In this document: positions 52,050 to 60,538 of the stretch, in pieces
How the letters are laid out: each line of letters starts with the position of its first letter
Numbering within the stretch: position 1 is the stretch's first letter
DNA from: Palsa-504 sp963818225
GTDB lineage: Bacteria > Actinomycetota > Actinomycetes > Streptosporangiales > Streptosporangiaceae
Direction of reading: 5' to 3'
Assembly: GCA_963818225.1 (NCBI GenBank)
Contig: CAWFRO010000011.1
Location: forward strand, 558,001-622,000
DNA length: 64,000 bases
The notes under the pieces: model-generated
Databases searched by the model: none
Told to the model about the DNA's origin: nothing
Seen by the model: only the letters and a program-made list of their open reading frames with translations
Translations under genes and position numbers: made by a program

Positions 52050-53759
52050 TCAGGTGCGAATGTACTTACCCGGCCCGTCGTACAGCGCGTTGTATTTGTG
52101 GCTGCCGGTTGGCGGCGGGTCGATGAGAGGCCCCGAGTTACCGGCGGACCATATCGCCCAGTCCTCCCACCAGGAACCATCGTGGCGGGTGGCCTGCTGG
52201 CGCCACTCGTCGGCCGAGGCCGGATGATCAGATCCCACCACGTACCAGCCTTTGGGACCGGGCGGGTTGACGATGCCCGCGATGTGGCCGCCGCTGGACA
52301 GGACATAGCGCACCGGCCCGGACAGCAGCCGGGTGGAGGCGTAGGCGGACTTCCACGGCACGATGTGGTCGTTCTCGGCGCCCACGATATAGGCCGGGTG
52401 CTTGACGTCACTGAGCTTGATCAGCTTGCCCCCAAGTGTCAGCTGGTCCTGGGCGAGCCGGTTCTCGAGGTAGAAGTTCCGCAGGTAGAAAGCGTGCATG
52501 GCGGCCGGCATCCGAGTGCTGTCGGAATTCCAGGCCAGGATGTCGAAGGCCGGGGGGTCCTGACCCAGCAGCCAATTGGAGACGACGTAGTTGAAGATCA
52601 GGTCATTGGCCCGCAGCATGTCGAAAGTTCCTGACATGGTCTTCCCGGCCAGCCCGCCCTCCTTGGCCATTTTCTTCTCCAGCCGCCGGATCGTGTCCGT
52701 ATCGGTGAAGGCGGCCAGCACACCCGGCTCGGAGTAATCGAGCATCGTGTTGAGCAGCGTGAGGTTTCCGATCTCCTCCTGCCCGGTGGTCGTAAGGTAG
52801 GCGTCGGTGATCGCGGTAAGCGCGCCTCCCAGGCACAATCCCACGATGTCTACGGTTTCTGCCTGGGTGATCTGCCGGATAACCTCCAGGGCCTGCCGCG
52901 GGCCGTGGATGAGGTAGTCGTCCATGGTAACCCCGGACATGTCCGCCGACGGATTGCGATAACTGATCGCGAACACGGTCCGCTCGTGCTGGACTGCCCA
53001 CTCGATGAAACTGCGCCGGGGCGCGAGGTCCATCACGTAGTACTTATTGATCCACGGCGGGCTGCACAGCAGCGGCGCCTGGTGTACTTGGGGAGTCTGC
53101 GGCAGGTACTGCAGTAGTTCCATCAGGTCGTTGCGGTAGACCACCTTGGACGGCGTGGCCGCGAGGTTCTGGCCGAAGACGAACTTGCTGGTATCCACCT
53201 GACGCGGGCGCCCACCGTTGTGAAGCAGGTCGTCGACGAAGTTGCGCGTGCCCTTCGCGACGCTCGCGCCTCCGGTCTCGAGAGCGGCCTTGAGCGCGGC
53301 GGGATTGGTGGGCAGGAAGTTGGTCGGGGCTAGCGCGTCCACCAGCAGGCTGGTGATCAGCCGAGCCTTCGTGTCCTGAATCCGGTCCAGTTTGGCCGCG
53401 GTGACCATCTCGTCCATGACATCAGCGAACGCCTGGTAGGACATCCGCAGCGCGTGGAAAGCGGGATTGTCGGACCAGGTGCGGTCGGCGAAACGGCGGT
53501 CCTTCGGGTCAAGTGGCACCGGCGGGGCGGCCGGGCCACCCAGCCAGCTGGACAAGGCGGCCGGCGGTATCTGCGCTAGGCGGAGCGCGTAACGAGCCCA
53601 GGCGGTCGCCGCCTGGGCCGGATTTCCCAGTGCGCCGCGGAACACCAGGCCCAGCGACCGGCCGAGCCCGGCGATGTCCAGATCAGCCAGCAGACCGGAT
53701 TCGGGAGCGAGCACCGAGGCGGCCTGCTCAGCGTGCTCCGCGGGCGATTCGAAAGTCAT
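52050..53759 (-). CDS. phaC: Polyhydroxyalkanoate synthase
   Basis: A 569-residue PHA synthase, near the length of class I enzymes. It has the PhaC N-terminal domain (RFADRTWSDNPAFHALRMSY), the lipase-like box GLCLGG with catalytic C309, D464 (GAENDHIVPW) and H492 (SSGGHIAG), and the typical SPPWINKYYVMDLAPRRSFI and WNSDSTRMPAAMH. It polymerises (R)-3-hydroxyacyl-CoA into PHA granules and releases CoA. It is convergent with the XRE gene and divergent from the MaoC hydratase, which can supply its monomer. Confidence 0.92.
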   Translation of the reverse strand: MTFESPAEHAEQAASVLAPESGLLADLDIAGLGRSLGLVFRGALGNPAQAATAWARYALRLAQIPPAALSSWLGGPAAPPVPLDPKDRRFADRTWSDNPAFHALRMSYQAFADVMDEMVTAAKLDRIQDTKARLITSLLVDALAPTNFLPTNPAALKAALETGGASVAKGTRNFVDDLLHNGGRPRQVDTSKFVFGQNLAATPSKVVYRNDLMELLQYLPQTPQVHQAPLLCSPPWINKYYVMDLAPRRSFIEWAVQHERTVFAISYRNPSADMSGVTMDDYLIHGPRQALEVIRQITQAETVDIVGLCLGGALTAITDAYLTTTGQEEIGNLTLLNTMLDYSEPGVLAAFTDTDTIRRLEKKMAKEGGLAGKTMSGTFDMLRANDLIFNYVVSNWLLGQDPPAFDILAWNSDSTRMPAAMHAFYLRNFYLENRLAQDQLTLGGKLIKLSDVKHPAYIVGAENDHIVPWKSAYASTRLLSGPVRYVLSSGGHIAGIVNPPGPKGWYVVGSDHPASADEWRQQATRHDGSWWEDWAIWSAGNSGPLIDPPPTGSHKYNALYDGPGKYIRT

Positions 53760-54032
53760 ATAGTCACTCCCGTGTCAGGACGTACGTGGCGGCTCGTTTC
53801 GGCACCGCCGCGGGCAGCGCGGCTAGAGTTCGGTGAGACGCCATACGAAAACTCCCGAAGGATCTCGGACCCGTTCCACCTGACTTCGTACCTCTAGGTA
53901 GGCGAGGCGGGCAAGTATCTCGGCATCACAAAGTGCAGTTGCGCACCCCTGAGCGACCGCAGACATGATCCACTCCGGTTGAGCAAGGTTCAGGGAGCGC
54001 GCAGGACGGTGCGAAAGGCGAAGATAGAAGCT

Positions 54033-54521
54033 ATGAGTGCAGAGATCTTGCCCGATCAGCCGATGAGCCCCTACGTCATCCATGGGGTCGGTGGGCTTCG
54101 CGAGCGCGCGGGATCAGCCCTCGGCACCAGCCGGTGGGTGACGATTGACCAGGAGATGGTGACCGCGTTCGCGAACCTCAGCGGTGACCGGCAGTGGATT
54201 CACATCGATCCGGAGCGAGCGCGGCAGGGCCCGTTCGGGGCCACCGTGGCCCACGGGTTCTTCACCCTGAGCCTGTCGACCGACCTGCTCGACGACATCT
54301 TCACCGTCGATGAGGTCAGCATGATCCTCAACTACGGGCTCAATCGGGTGCGCTTCCCGGCACCGACTCCGGTCGGCTCGCGCGTCCGCATGCACGCATC
54401 CCTGGCCGAGGCGACCGATACCGCGGATGGGGTACAGGTCGTCTACCACCTGGAGTACGAAATCGAGGGCAAGCCCAAACCGCCCTGTGTCGCCGATCTG
54501 GTGTTCCGGTACTACCGCTAG
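54033..54521 (+). CDS. MaoC-like (R)-specific enoyl-CoA hydratase
   Basis: A 162-residue hot-dog-fold protein of the MaoC dehydratase family. Residues 45-62 carry the hydratase 2 motif with catalytic Asp and His (FANLSGDRQWIHIDPERA), then FGATVAHGFFTLSLSTDLLD. The reaction is hydration of trans-2-enoyl-CoA to (R)-3-hydroxyacyl-CoA, which links beta-oxidation to PHA. ATG 54033 matches the family N-terminus. It is divergent from phaC, and a PhaJ-like role is inferred from that. Confidence 0.85.
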   Translation: MSAEILPDQPMSPYVIHGVGGLRERAGSALGTSRWVTIDQEMVTAFANLSGDRQWIHIDPERARQGPFGATVAHGFFTLSLSTDLLDDIFTVDEVSMILNYGLNRVRFPAPTPVGSRVRMHASLAEATDTADGVQVVYHLEYEIEGKPKPPCVADLVFRYYR

Positions 54522-54596
54522 ACGAGATGGGCCGCATTACGCGCTAGCGGGCTCGCAGGCAACGGAACGTCACGGATCGCCTACGAAGGAGGACTG

Positions 54597-54770
54597 TATG
54601 ACTTCGTCGTCGGCATGAACCGCTGGGTGCTGCGGGTCATCCCGTACGCCGCCTTGATGACCGACGCCTACCCGCCGTTTCGCCTGGACCAGGGCGGGGC
54701 CGACGCGCCCGCCCCGCACCCGATGACCTCGGCCGCCCGAGCCCCTCCTCCGGCCGCACCGGTCGGCTGA
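54597..54770 (+). pseudogene. DUF4389 protein, C-terminal fragment
   Basis: The frame YDFVVGMNRWVLRVIPYAAL, then MTDAYPPFRLDQGG is the end of a DUF4389 membrane protein, followed by a proline-rich tail to TGA 54770. The N-terminal transmembrane part is missing; the frame opens only about 30 bases upstream. Confidence 0.6.
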
Positions 54771-54849
54771 ACGACTGTGGCCGTCACGGGCCGCTTACCG
54801 CCGGGCACCGGCAGAGCGCGTAGCGGGGGAACCGACACAAAGGACGATC

Positions 54850-55026
54850 ATGAAGGCAGCAGGAGGGCCGGCTGGCCGGGCCGCGACGCCCGGCGTTACC
54901 AGCGGAAGCGCGCGGCTATCGCGGCGGCAGATGATGCGGGCGATCGTGCAGGCCGGGTACGGTTCGGCCGACGTCTGGCATCTGGCGGAGATCGCTCCAG
55001 CTCTGGCCAACCGTCTCCGCCCCTGA
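54850..55026 (+). pseudogene. Zinc-type alcohol dehydrogenase, N-terminal fragment
   Basis: The frame holds RRQMMRAIVQAGYGSADVWH, then LAEIAP, the typical start of an MDR alcohol dehydrogenase/quinone reductase (MRAIVQ-x-x-YGSADVL), followed by a stop after 30 residues. The catalytic and Rossmann domains are absent. 55027-55256 shows nothing recognisable. Confidence 0.5.
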
Positions 55027-55256
55027 AAACCGCAACGCCAGACTTCTCTTGGTATCACCGAGCCACGTAGGTCGGGCACGCCTCGATCGGCTTGGCCATA
55101 TCGTGCTGGGCGATGCGGCGCTGAAGGTAGTCCGCAACTTCGGCCGATTATGCAGTGAGCCACTTCCGTGTCCCCACGGTCATCGTCCGGACGCGCAGAC
55201 ACGACACCGTATGCCACTCCGGGTTGAACAGCGTAATCGCGAAGCCCGTGATTAAC

Positions 55257-57008
55257 CTAGCGTTGAGGGGCAGGGCGGGTACCGCGCAGAAGCCCAGCAG
55301 GGTACTCACCTGTAAGCTGCCCATCTTCCAGGGTCGGAACGCCTTTCTTGATGGTGTAGCGGTACCCGGTTGCGTCCTGCACGAGGCGGCGACCGCCGGC
55401 AGGCAAGTCGTGGATGATCCGCGGCGGCCGGCAGCCCAAACCGTCGAAGTCGATGATATTGACATCGGCTAGGTAGCCGGGAGACAGCAGCCCGCGATCC
55501 AGCCAGCCTATGTGTTCTGCCGGTCGCCGGGTCAGCTGGTGAACGACCCGCTCGAGTGGGATGGCCCCGGCGCCTTTGCGGTCACGCACCCAGGTCGTCA
55601 AATAGCTCGTGGTAAAGCTGGCGTCGCAGATGGCGCCGCAATGCGCGCCGGCGTCTGAGAGGCCGAAGAGCGTCTCTGGTGACGTGATCATCTCCTGGAT
55701 CGCGCCAAAGTTCCGGTCGGCGAAATTCAGGATCGGGGCATAGAACAACTGGGTTCCGTCGTGTCCCAGCATCGCGCCGTAGACCCACTCTGCTGGGTCG
55801 GCTCCTTGGGCCCGGGCGAGTTCGGTCAGCGACGATGTCGCCTTCAGGTCGTAGTCGACGGGGTCGGCGAGGAGGTACATCGACTCGAACCGGTTGATAA
55901 CAGTCATGACGCCTGACTCCCGTGCTTTGGCCATCACGTCGGCGTGCTCCGCGAGGATCCGCTGCCGCCGCTCGGGCTGGCGGAGGGCGGCAACCCGCTC
56001 GGCCAACGGGAGCCCGGCTATCTCGCCGTAGGAAACGCAGCGCGAGAACGGGTTTACCGACGCCTCGAGGCCGAGCAGGATCCCGACTGGGCGGGGCGCC
56101 ATCTGACCTTTTACGTTAAGCCCCTCCGCCCGCAGGTTCCGGATGTGGCTCAGGAGCTCACGGAAGCGACCGGGCACATTGTGAGCCTGCAGGACGGTGT
56201 AGCTCAATGGCCGCCCACTGGTCCGGGCAATGCCCGAGATCAGATCCAATTCCCGCTGAGCGAAAGCGGTGTCCTCGGTTTGGTAGCAGTCGGAAATCAG
56301 CTGCACCACGCCTTTGCCCTTTTCCCTCATGACCGCGGCAATAGCCAAGAGCTCGGCTGCTTCGGCTCGAAGCGTGCCGAGGGGCGCCCCGTCCTTGGTT
56401 CGGTGATTTTCTGTCCGTGAGGTAGAAAACCCGATCGCTCCAGCCTCAAGGCCCTCACCGACTCGCCGAGCCATGCCATCAAGTTCGGTTGCGGTGGGGG
56501 ACTCATGCGGGTCAGCCCCCCGTTCGCCCATCACATAGACCCGCAGGGCCGCGTGAGGTATCTGCACGCCGACATCGATCGTCCGCGGGAGCCGGTCAAG
56601 GCTGTCGAGATACTGGGGGAAAGACTCCCAGTCCCATGGCAGACCTTCGGCCAAGGCCGTACCGGGAATGTCCTCGACCCCTTCCAGCAGCCCGATCAGC
56701 CAGTCGTGACGGTCTGGGCGGGCCGGTGCGAACCCGACGCCGCAGTTCCCCATGACGACGGTGGTCACGCCATGCTGCGACGACGGGGCCAGCTTCGGGT
56801 CCCAGGTAGCCTGCCCGTCGAAGTGGGTGTGGGGGTCGACAAAACCTGGCGTCACGACCAGTCCGTCGGCATTGATCTCACGCGGTGCCCGGCCCGTCAC
56901 CTTCCCGACGTCGGTGATCTTGCCGTCCTCGATCGCCACATCGCCGGTAAACGGCGCGGCGCCGGACCCGTCGACGACCAGGCCTCCACGGATCACAAGA
57001 TTCGTCAT
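55257..57008 (-). CDS. D-aminoacylase/N-acyl-D-amino-acid amidohydrolase family protein
   Basis: A 583-residue metal-dependent amidohydrolase. The N-terminal beta-sandwich (LVIRGGLVVDGSGAAPFTGD) leads to the metal-binding TPGFVDPHTHFDGQATWDP, the strand HGVTTVVMGNCGVGFAPARP with the bridging Cys, and FGLSDAGAHCGAICDASFTT with the late catalytic Asp. The C-terminal RPAEHIGWLDRGLLSPGYLA is also typical. Members hydrolyse N-acyl-D-amino acids or related amides. The start has no strong ribosome site but fits the family. It is a lone gene bordered by IS21 debris. Confidence 0.88.
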   Translation of the reverse strand: MTNLVIRGGLVVDGSGAAPFTGDVAIEDGKITDVGKVTGRAPREINADGLVVTPGFVDPHTHFDGQATWDPKLAPSSQHGVTTVVMGNCGVGFAPARPDRHDWLIGLLEGVEDIPGTALAEGLPWDWESFPQYLDSLDRLPRTIDVGVQIPHAALRVYVMGERGADPHESPTATELDGMARRVGEGLEAGAIGFSTSRTENHRTKDGAPLGTLRAEAAELLAIAAVMREKGKGVVQLISDCYQTEDTAFAQRELDLISGIARTSGRPLSYTVLQAHNVPGRFRELLSHIRNLRAEGLNVKGQMAPRPVGILLGLEASVNPFSRCVSYGEIAGLPLAERVAALRQPERRQRILAEHADVMAKARESGVMTVINRFESMYLLADPVDYDLKATSSLTELARAQGADPAEWVYGAMLGHDGTQLFYAPILNFADRNFGAIQEMITSPETLFGLSDAGAHCGAICDASFTTSYLTTWVRDRKGAGAIPLERVVHQLTRRPAEHIGWLDRGLLSPGYLADVNIIDFDGLGCRPPRIIHDLPAGGRRLVQDATGYRYTIKKGVPTLEDGQLTGEYPAGLLRGTRPAPQR

Positions 57009-57108
57009 GGCATTCCTCCAAGTCTCTTCAGTCGTAACTCCGCGAGCTCAAGGAAGCAACATGCCGCTCATGTCGCACTCGGGTGGACCTCGGGGAACGG
57101 TACAGACC

Positions 57109-57683
57109 CGGTACCAGTCCTGTCCTGGGGTGCCCTGTTCGAGGTGAGTACGGGCGAGCCGCCGGCGCGTTCGGTGATGAGCTCGTAGAGGTCGTCGGCC
57201 TGGGCGGGGGTGAGCTCGCGCATGGCGAAGGCATTCAGGATCAGCACGGCGGGCCGGGCAAGTTCGCCGAGGCGCTTGTGCCAGGTGGTCGGCGTGGCCG
57301 CCGGCGAGGTGGGCCAGGGCGCGGCTGGTCTTGTGGAAGCGGACGTCGGCGCCGTGGTGGATGGCGAGGTGGCCGAAGGATTGGGCGATGTGGCTTTTCC
57401 CGATGCCGACCGGGCCGTAGAGGATGACGGACTCGCGGGCGTGCAGCCAGCGTAGGGCGGCGAGGTCCCGGATCTGGGCGGCGGGCAGTTTCGGGGAGGC
57501 GGTGAAGTCGAAGCCTTCCATGGTGGCTTGTTCCTCGAAGCGGGCCTGACGCAGGCGGCGGTGCATGGACATGGACTAGCGGCGTGAGATCTCGTCTTCG
57601 CAGAGGACCTGGAGGAACTCGATGTGGCCGAGTTTCCCGGCGCGGGCCTGGGCCAGGCGGGCGTCACCGGAGCACAGTGCCAC
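57109..57683 (-). pseudogene. istB: IS21 helper ATPase (IstB), broken
   Basis: Frames combine to the IstB protein: GDARLAQARAGKLGHIEFLQ, then a stop (TAG) after DEISRR, then MHRRLRQARFEEQATMEGFD, the Walker A GPVGIGKSHIAQ and, after a frameshift near 57280, LARPAVLILNAFAMRELTPA and ADDLYELITERAGGSPVLTS. The C-terminus is missing after SNRAPQD. IstB is the AAA+ target-selection partner of the IS21 transposase IstA, which is not present. Confidence 0.8.
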
Positions 57684-57911
57684 AAGTGACCAGCCGATGC
57701 GCTCGCAGCTTTGCCGGCAGGAACCGGATCAGCGTGGCGAGGACCGAGCGGTCGGCCCAGTCAAGCCGGGCCGCGGACTGGCTCGGCGCAGCACGGCGAC
57801 CTCGTGCCGCAGCACCAGCAGCTCGGCGTCCCTGGCGGCCGATGGCCGGCCGAGCAAGACCAGCCAGCCGCAAATCCGGACGAAGATGAGGTAGAGCAAG
57901 CGCAGGGACAC
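57662..57911 (-). mobile_element. Transposase N-terminal fragment
   Basis: The start MSLRLLYLIFVRICGWLVLL and DAELLVLRHEVAVLRR, then in another frame LDWADRSVLATLIRFLPAKL and HRLVTCGTVLR, is the beginning of an integrase-core transposase of actinobacteria. It breaks off at CGTVLR, exactly where the IstB sequence begins, so two elements have recombined or inserted here. Confidence 0.65.
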
Positions 57912-58020
57912 GGATGATCATGATGCCGTACGGCTGACCATCTCCGCAGGTCACAAACATGCAGAGTTTCGGCACCCCACAGGCCGCCGAGGTGGCTAGC
58001 CCCGTCTGGCTGGAGGATGG

Positions 58021-58272
58021 GTGCGAGGGGAATCATGGCTGGGCGGAGCGCCCTGCGACCCGGCCGCCAACGTCGAGAGCCAGGCGACGGTGCGCGCCGT
58101 GTCCGCGCTGCCCTGGGAGCGGCAGCTGATCCTGGTGTTCCGCTACTGCAGCGAGCGCTCGCTGGCCGAGGCCGCGGAGGACCTGGGCGTCAGCCGGGAG
58201 CATGCGCTCCGCCTGCAGGAGGACGCTTTGTGCCAGGTGCATGATGCCATGCTCGCCGCGGCATCAGGGTAA
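58021..58272 (+). CDS. Small sigma region 4-like protein
   Basis: An 83-residue protein. Residues 27-80 (VSALPWERQLILVFRYCSER, SLAEAAEDLGVSREHALRLQ, EDALCQVHDAML) resemble region 4 of sigma-70 factors: two helices, a turn and a recognition helix. No region 2 is present and the start codon (GTG 58021) is uncertain. It could be a small DNA-binding regulator or a remnant of a sigma gene. Confidence 0.4.
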   Translation: MRGESWLGGAPCDPAANVESQATVRAVSALPWERQLILVFRYCSERSLAEAAEDLGVSREHALRLQEDALCQVHDAMLAAASG

Positions 58273-58469
58273 GGCTGCGCCCGAGCGTACGATAAGGGAC
58301 GGAGCCGGACCTGTTTTATATTAGGTACAGAAACTCGGCGTTGTATCCCTCCTACTTGCATAAACGTACCGAGCCATATTGAGCCGCATAGGGCTGCGGC
58401 AGCAGCACAGCGGGGCTGCCCCGGATGGCCCCGCGACCGCCTGACCATGCCTGACTAGGAGGCATGATC

Positions 58470-58943
58470 ATGAAGGACGTTACGCCGCGAGCTGGCCGGC
58501 GCTCTGTCGCGGTCTACCTGCGCGGCAGCTCGGCAAACCGCCGGTGGCAGCGCGCCGAATGCAAGAACTTCGCAGCCGCGCATTTCGGCGGCGTCCCGGT
58601 CGAGTTCTATGAAGACGGCGAGCGCTGTGCCCATGGCCGGTGGTCACAGGCCGACCGGCTCATGCTGGACCTGGACGCTGGCGCTCTCGCTGCGGTCATT
58701 ATTAACTACGGCCTGACCCGATTCGTCCGGACGCCGGCAACGCTGGAGCGGCTTGCAGAGTCCTGGGTACCCATTTACAGCGTGCACGGCGAGGACTTTG
58801 ATTTGTCGACGTCTGACGGCCGCTTCAAGTTCCGCCTGGTGGCGGCCATGGAACTGGACCAGGCTGAGGCACGCAGCGCGCGCGCCAGGGACTTGGTCTG
58901 GGGCCGCAGGGCCCGCAGGGCCCGCGATGTTTCCGATGGCTGA
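58470..58943 (+). CDS. Stand-alone serine recombinase catalytic domain
   Basis: A 157-residue protein that fits only the resolvase/invertase N-terminal domain: RSVAVYLRGSSANRRWQRAE with the Arg/Ser catalytic pair (usually RVS), VEFYEDGERC, LDLDAGALAAVIINYGLTRF, then VRTPATLERLAESWVPIYSV and FKFRLVAAMELDQAEARSAR. The long linker helix is present, but the recombinase and zinc-ribbon DNA-binding domains are not. The second of two ATGs is preferred because AGGAGG lies 7 bases before it. It may be a truncated element gene or a protein with a regulatory role. An AT-richer stretch (58300-58375) precedes it. Confidence 0.65.
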   Translation: MKDVTPRAGRRSVAVYLRGSSANRRWQRAECKNFAAAHFGGVPVEFYEDGERCAHGRWSQADRLMLDLDAGALAAVIINYGLTRFVRTPATLERLAESWVPIYSVHGEDFDLSTSDGRFKFRLVAAMELDQAEARSARARDLVWGRRARRARDVSDG

Positions 58944-59066
58944 CCGCAGGCAGCGCCGGGCCGAGGCGACTATCGCTCTCGTCTCCAGGCTGCAGGGCAG
59001 CCGTCCCTGCCGGTCGCGGCGGCACGAACCAGACCTGTCAGGCGTCGCCGAACCGGGCCTGGAGGT

Positions 59067-59625
59067 CTGCCTTGGCTTTGGTCCACTGCGTTCAGCTGGC
59101 TGCTCATTACCCCTTCTTCGTGGCCACGGAGGCGATCCGGCCCAGCGAACCACAGGCCGCACTGCTCATCGAGGATGGCCTGGCCCTGACCCGCGCCGGA
59201 GCCAACGACCCATTCTCGGCAACTCCCTGACGTTGGCGGCGGTCATCCGGGCCTGGAACGGCGACCTGTCCGGAGCGCTGGCCGCGCTGCAGGAGGCGAC
59301 GCATCGGCACCACGCCGACGGCACCCGGCGGCTCCTCGGCCGCACGCTCCGTATCGCCGCCGTGGTACTGGCCCGGCTCGGCGAAACCAGGCCAGCCGGG
59401 TTACTTCCCGGCGCCCTGGCCGCGCATTTCCCGGGGCCTATCTCGGCCATGTACGAAAACGAGCGGACGGCGACCGGCCAAACCCAGGCTCACGCTCGGC
59501 GAGGCCCCGTACAACGCCGCGCTCAGGCGCGGCGCCGCGATGGACGAGGACGAGGTCGTCGGGTACCCGGTGAGCGAGTTCCGGCGGATCGCCGCGCTGC
59601 TCGCACAACCCGGCGCGCAAGTACC
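59067..59625 (+). pseudogene. C-terminal fragment of a LAL/SARP-type regulator
   Basis: Three frames combine to one TPR-like stretch: HYPFFVATEAIRPSEPQAAL, then GDLSGALAALQEATHRHHAD and GRTLRIAAVVLARLGETRPA, then GAAMDEDEVVGYPVSEFRRI and AALLAQPGAQ. Frames change near 59215 and 59490. This is the carboxyl end typical of long actinobacterial ATPase regulators; no helix-turn-helix is visible. Confidence 0.55.
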
Positions 59626-59822
59626 GTACGCACCGCCGGGCCGGGCATACGGTCCACCAGCAACGACCGCGGTTCCGTCCCGCCCGGCATTACGCCGGCC
59701 AGGCCGCGGCCCGGGCCGTGGCCGCGTTCGCAGCCCGGTTCCGGGCAGGTCAACACGTTCTCGGCGGCCAGCGCGTACTGGGTGCAGCGCGGTTGGTCAC
59801 AGCAGGCCCATGATCCGTGACG

Positions 59823-60117
59823 GTGCCAGGCCCGCCCCCCGCAAGCCGGCCAACGGCACCCCGCTCACCCGGCACGGCCAGCCCGGCGGCGACATCCGCC
59901 TGCTGCTCGACGGGTCCTCAGCGCCCCGGCCGACGGCGCCCAGGTCGGCCAGTTCGGCCCCGGAGCGGCCGTGGCGGAACGCGCCCTGCCAGAGCAGGGC
60001 GGTCCGACCGCCACCGTGCGCGCCGCCACCGCCTGCCTCATCATCACCACCGCCGCCACCGCCCAGATCGAGCACGCCGACCTCGCCAGGCCGCCGAGAT
60101 GTGAGATGAGGCTCAAT
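59823..60117 (+). pseudogene. Cyclic-nucleotide-binding domain fragment
   Basis: Frames near 59890 and 59930 give GGDIRLLLDG, then SAPADGAQVGQFGPGAAVAE, RALPEQGGPTATVRAATACL. The FGPG-x-x-x-x-E-R-A-L-x-E-x-G-x-x-TAT-x-R-A pattern is the phosphate-binding cassette of CRP/cNMP domains. The rest of the protein is not found, and a frameshift lies inside the domain near 59920. Confidence 0.5.
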
Positions 60118-60538
60118 CGAAGATCGCAGCCAACATAGCGACATACAGCCGATTGAAGAACACGCGCTGCCCCGATGCCTGGTGAGCTGTCGCTCACTAC
60201 CCAGCGCTTCCCGCGGATTTCGATCAGGCTTCCACCCCGCGGAATCGAGTCTCCGCCCTTGTTGTCACCTGCTCCCTCTACGGCAGCATCAGCTACCTGC
60301 CACTCCCATGTTGAAATGCTGAAATATTGTTCACTGGCGACCGCCGGGCGGCGGCGTTGAGCGAGGAGCCGATGAAACACCGGGTGGGCGGGCACCGGAT
60401 TGCGCTGTGGACAGCAGGCTGCGCCATTGCTGCTCTTCGCGGGGATGAGAAAGACCGCACCTACCCCGTGACCGTATAACACTTGGTCTTAGCGCATCTT
60501 GACCTGGGCCTGAGCGGCTGGTTAGCCTCAAGCTCACT
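60118..60538. other. Intergenic upstream of the AAA gene
   Basis: No supported gene. It is less GC-rich than the genes around it and should hold the promoter for the AAA ATPase; no clear boxes can be fixed. Confidence 0.4.
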
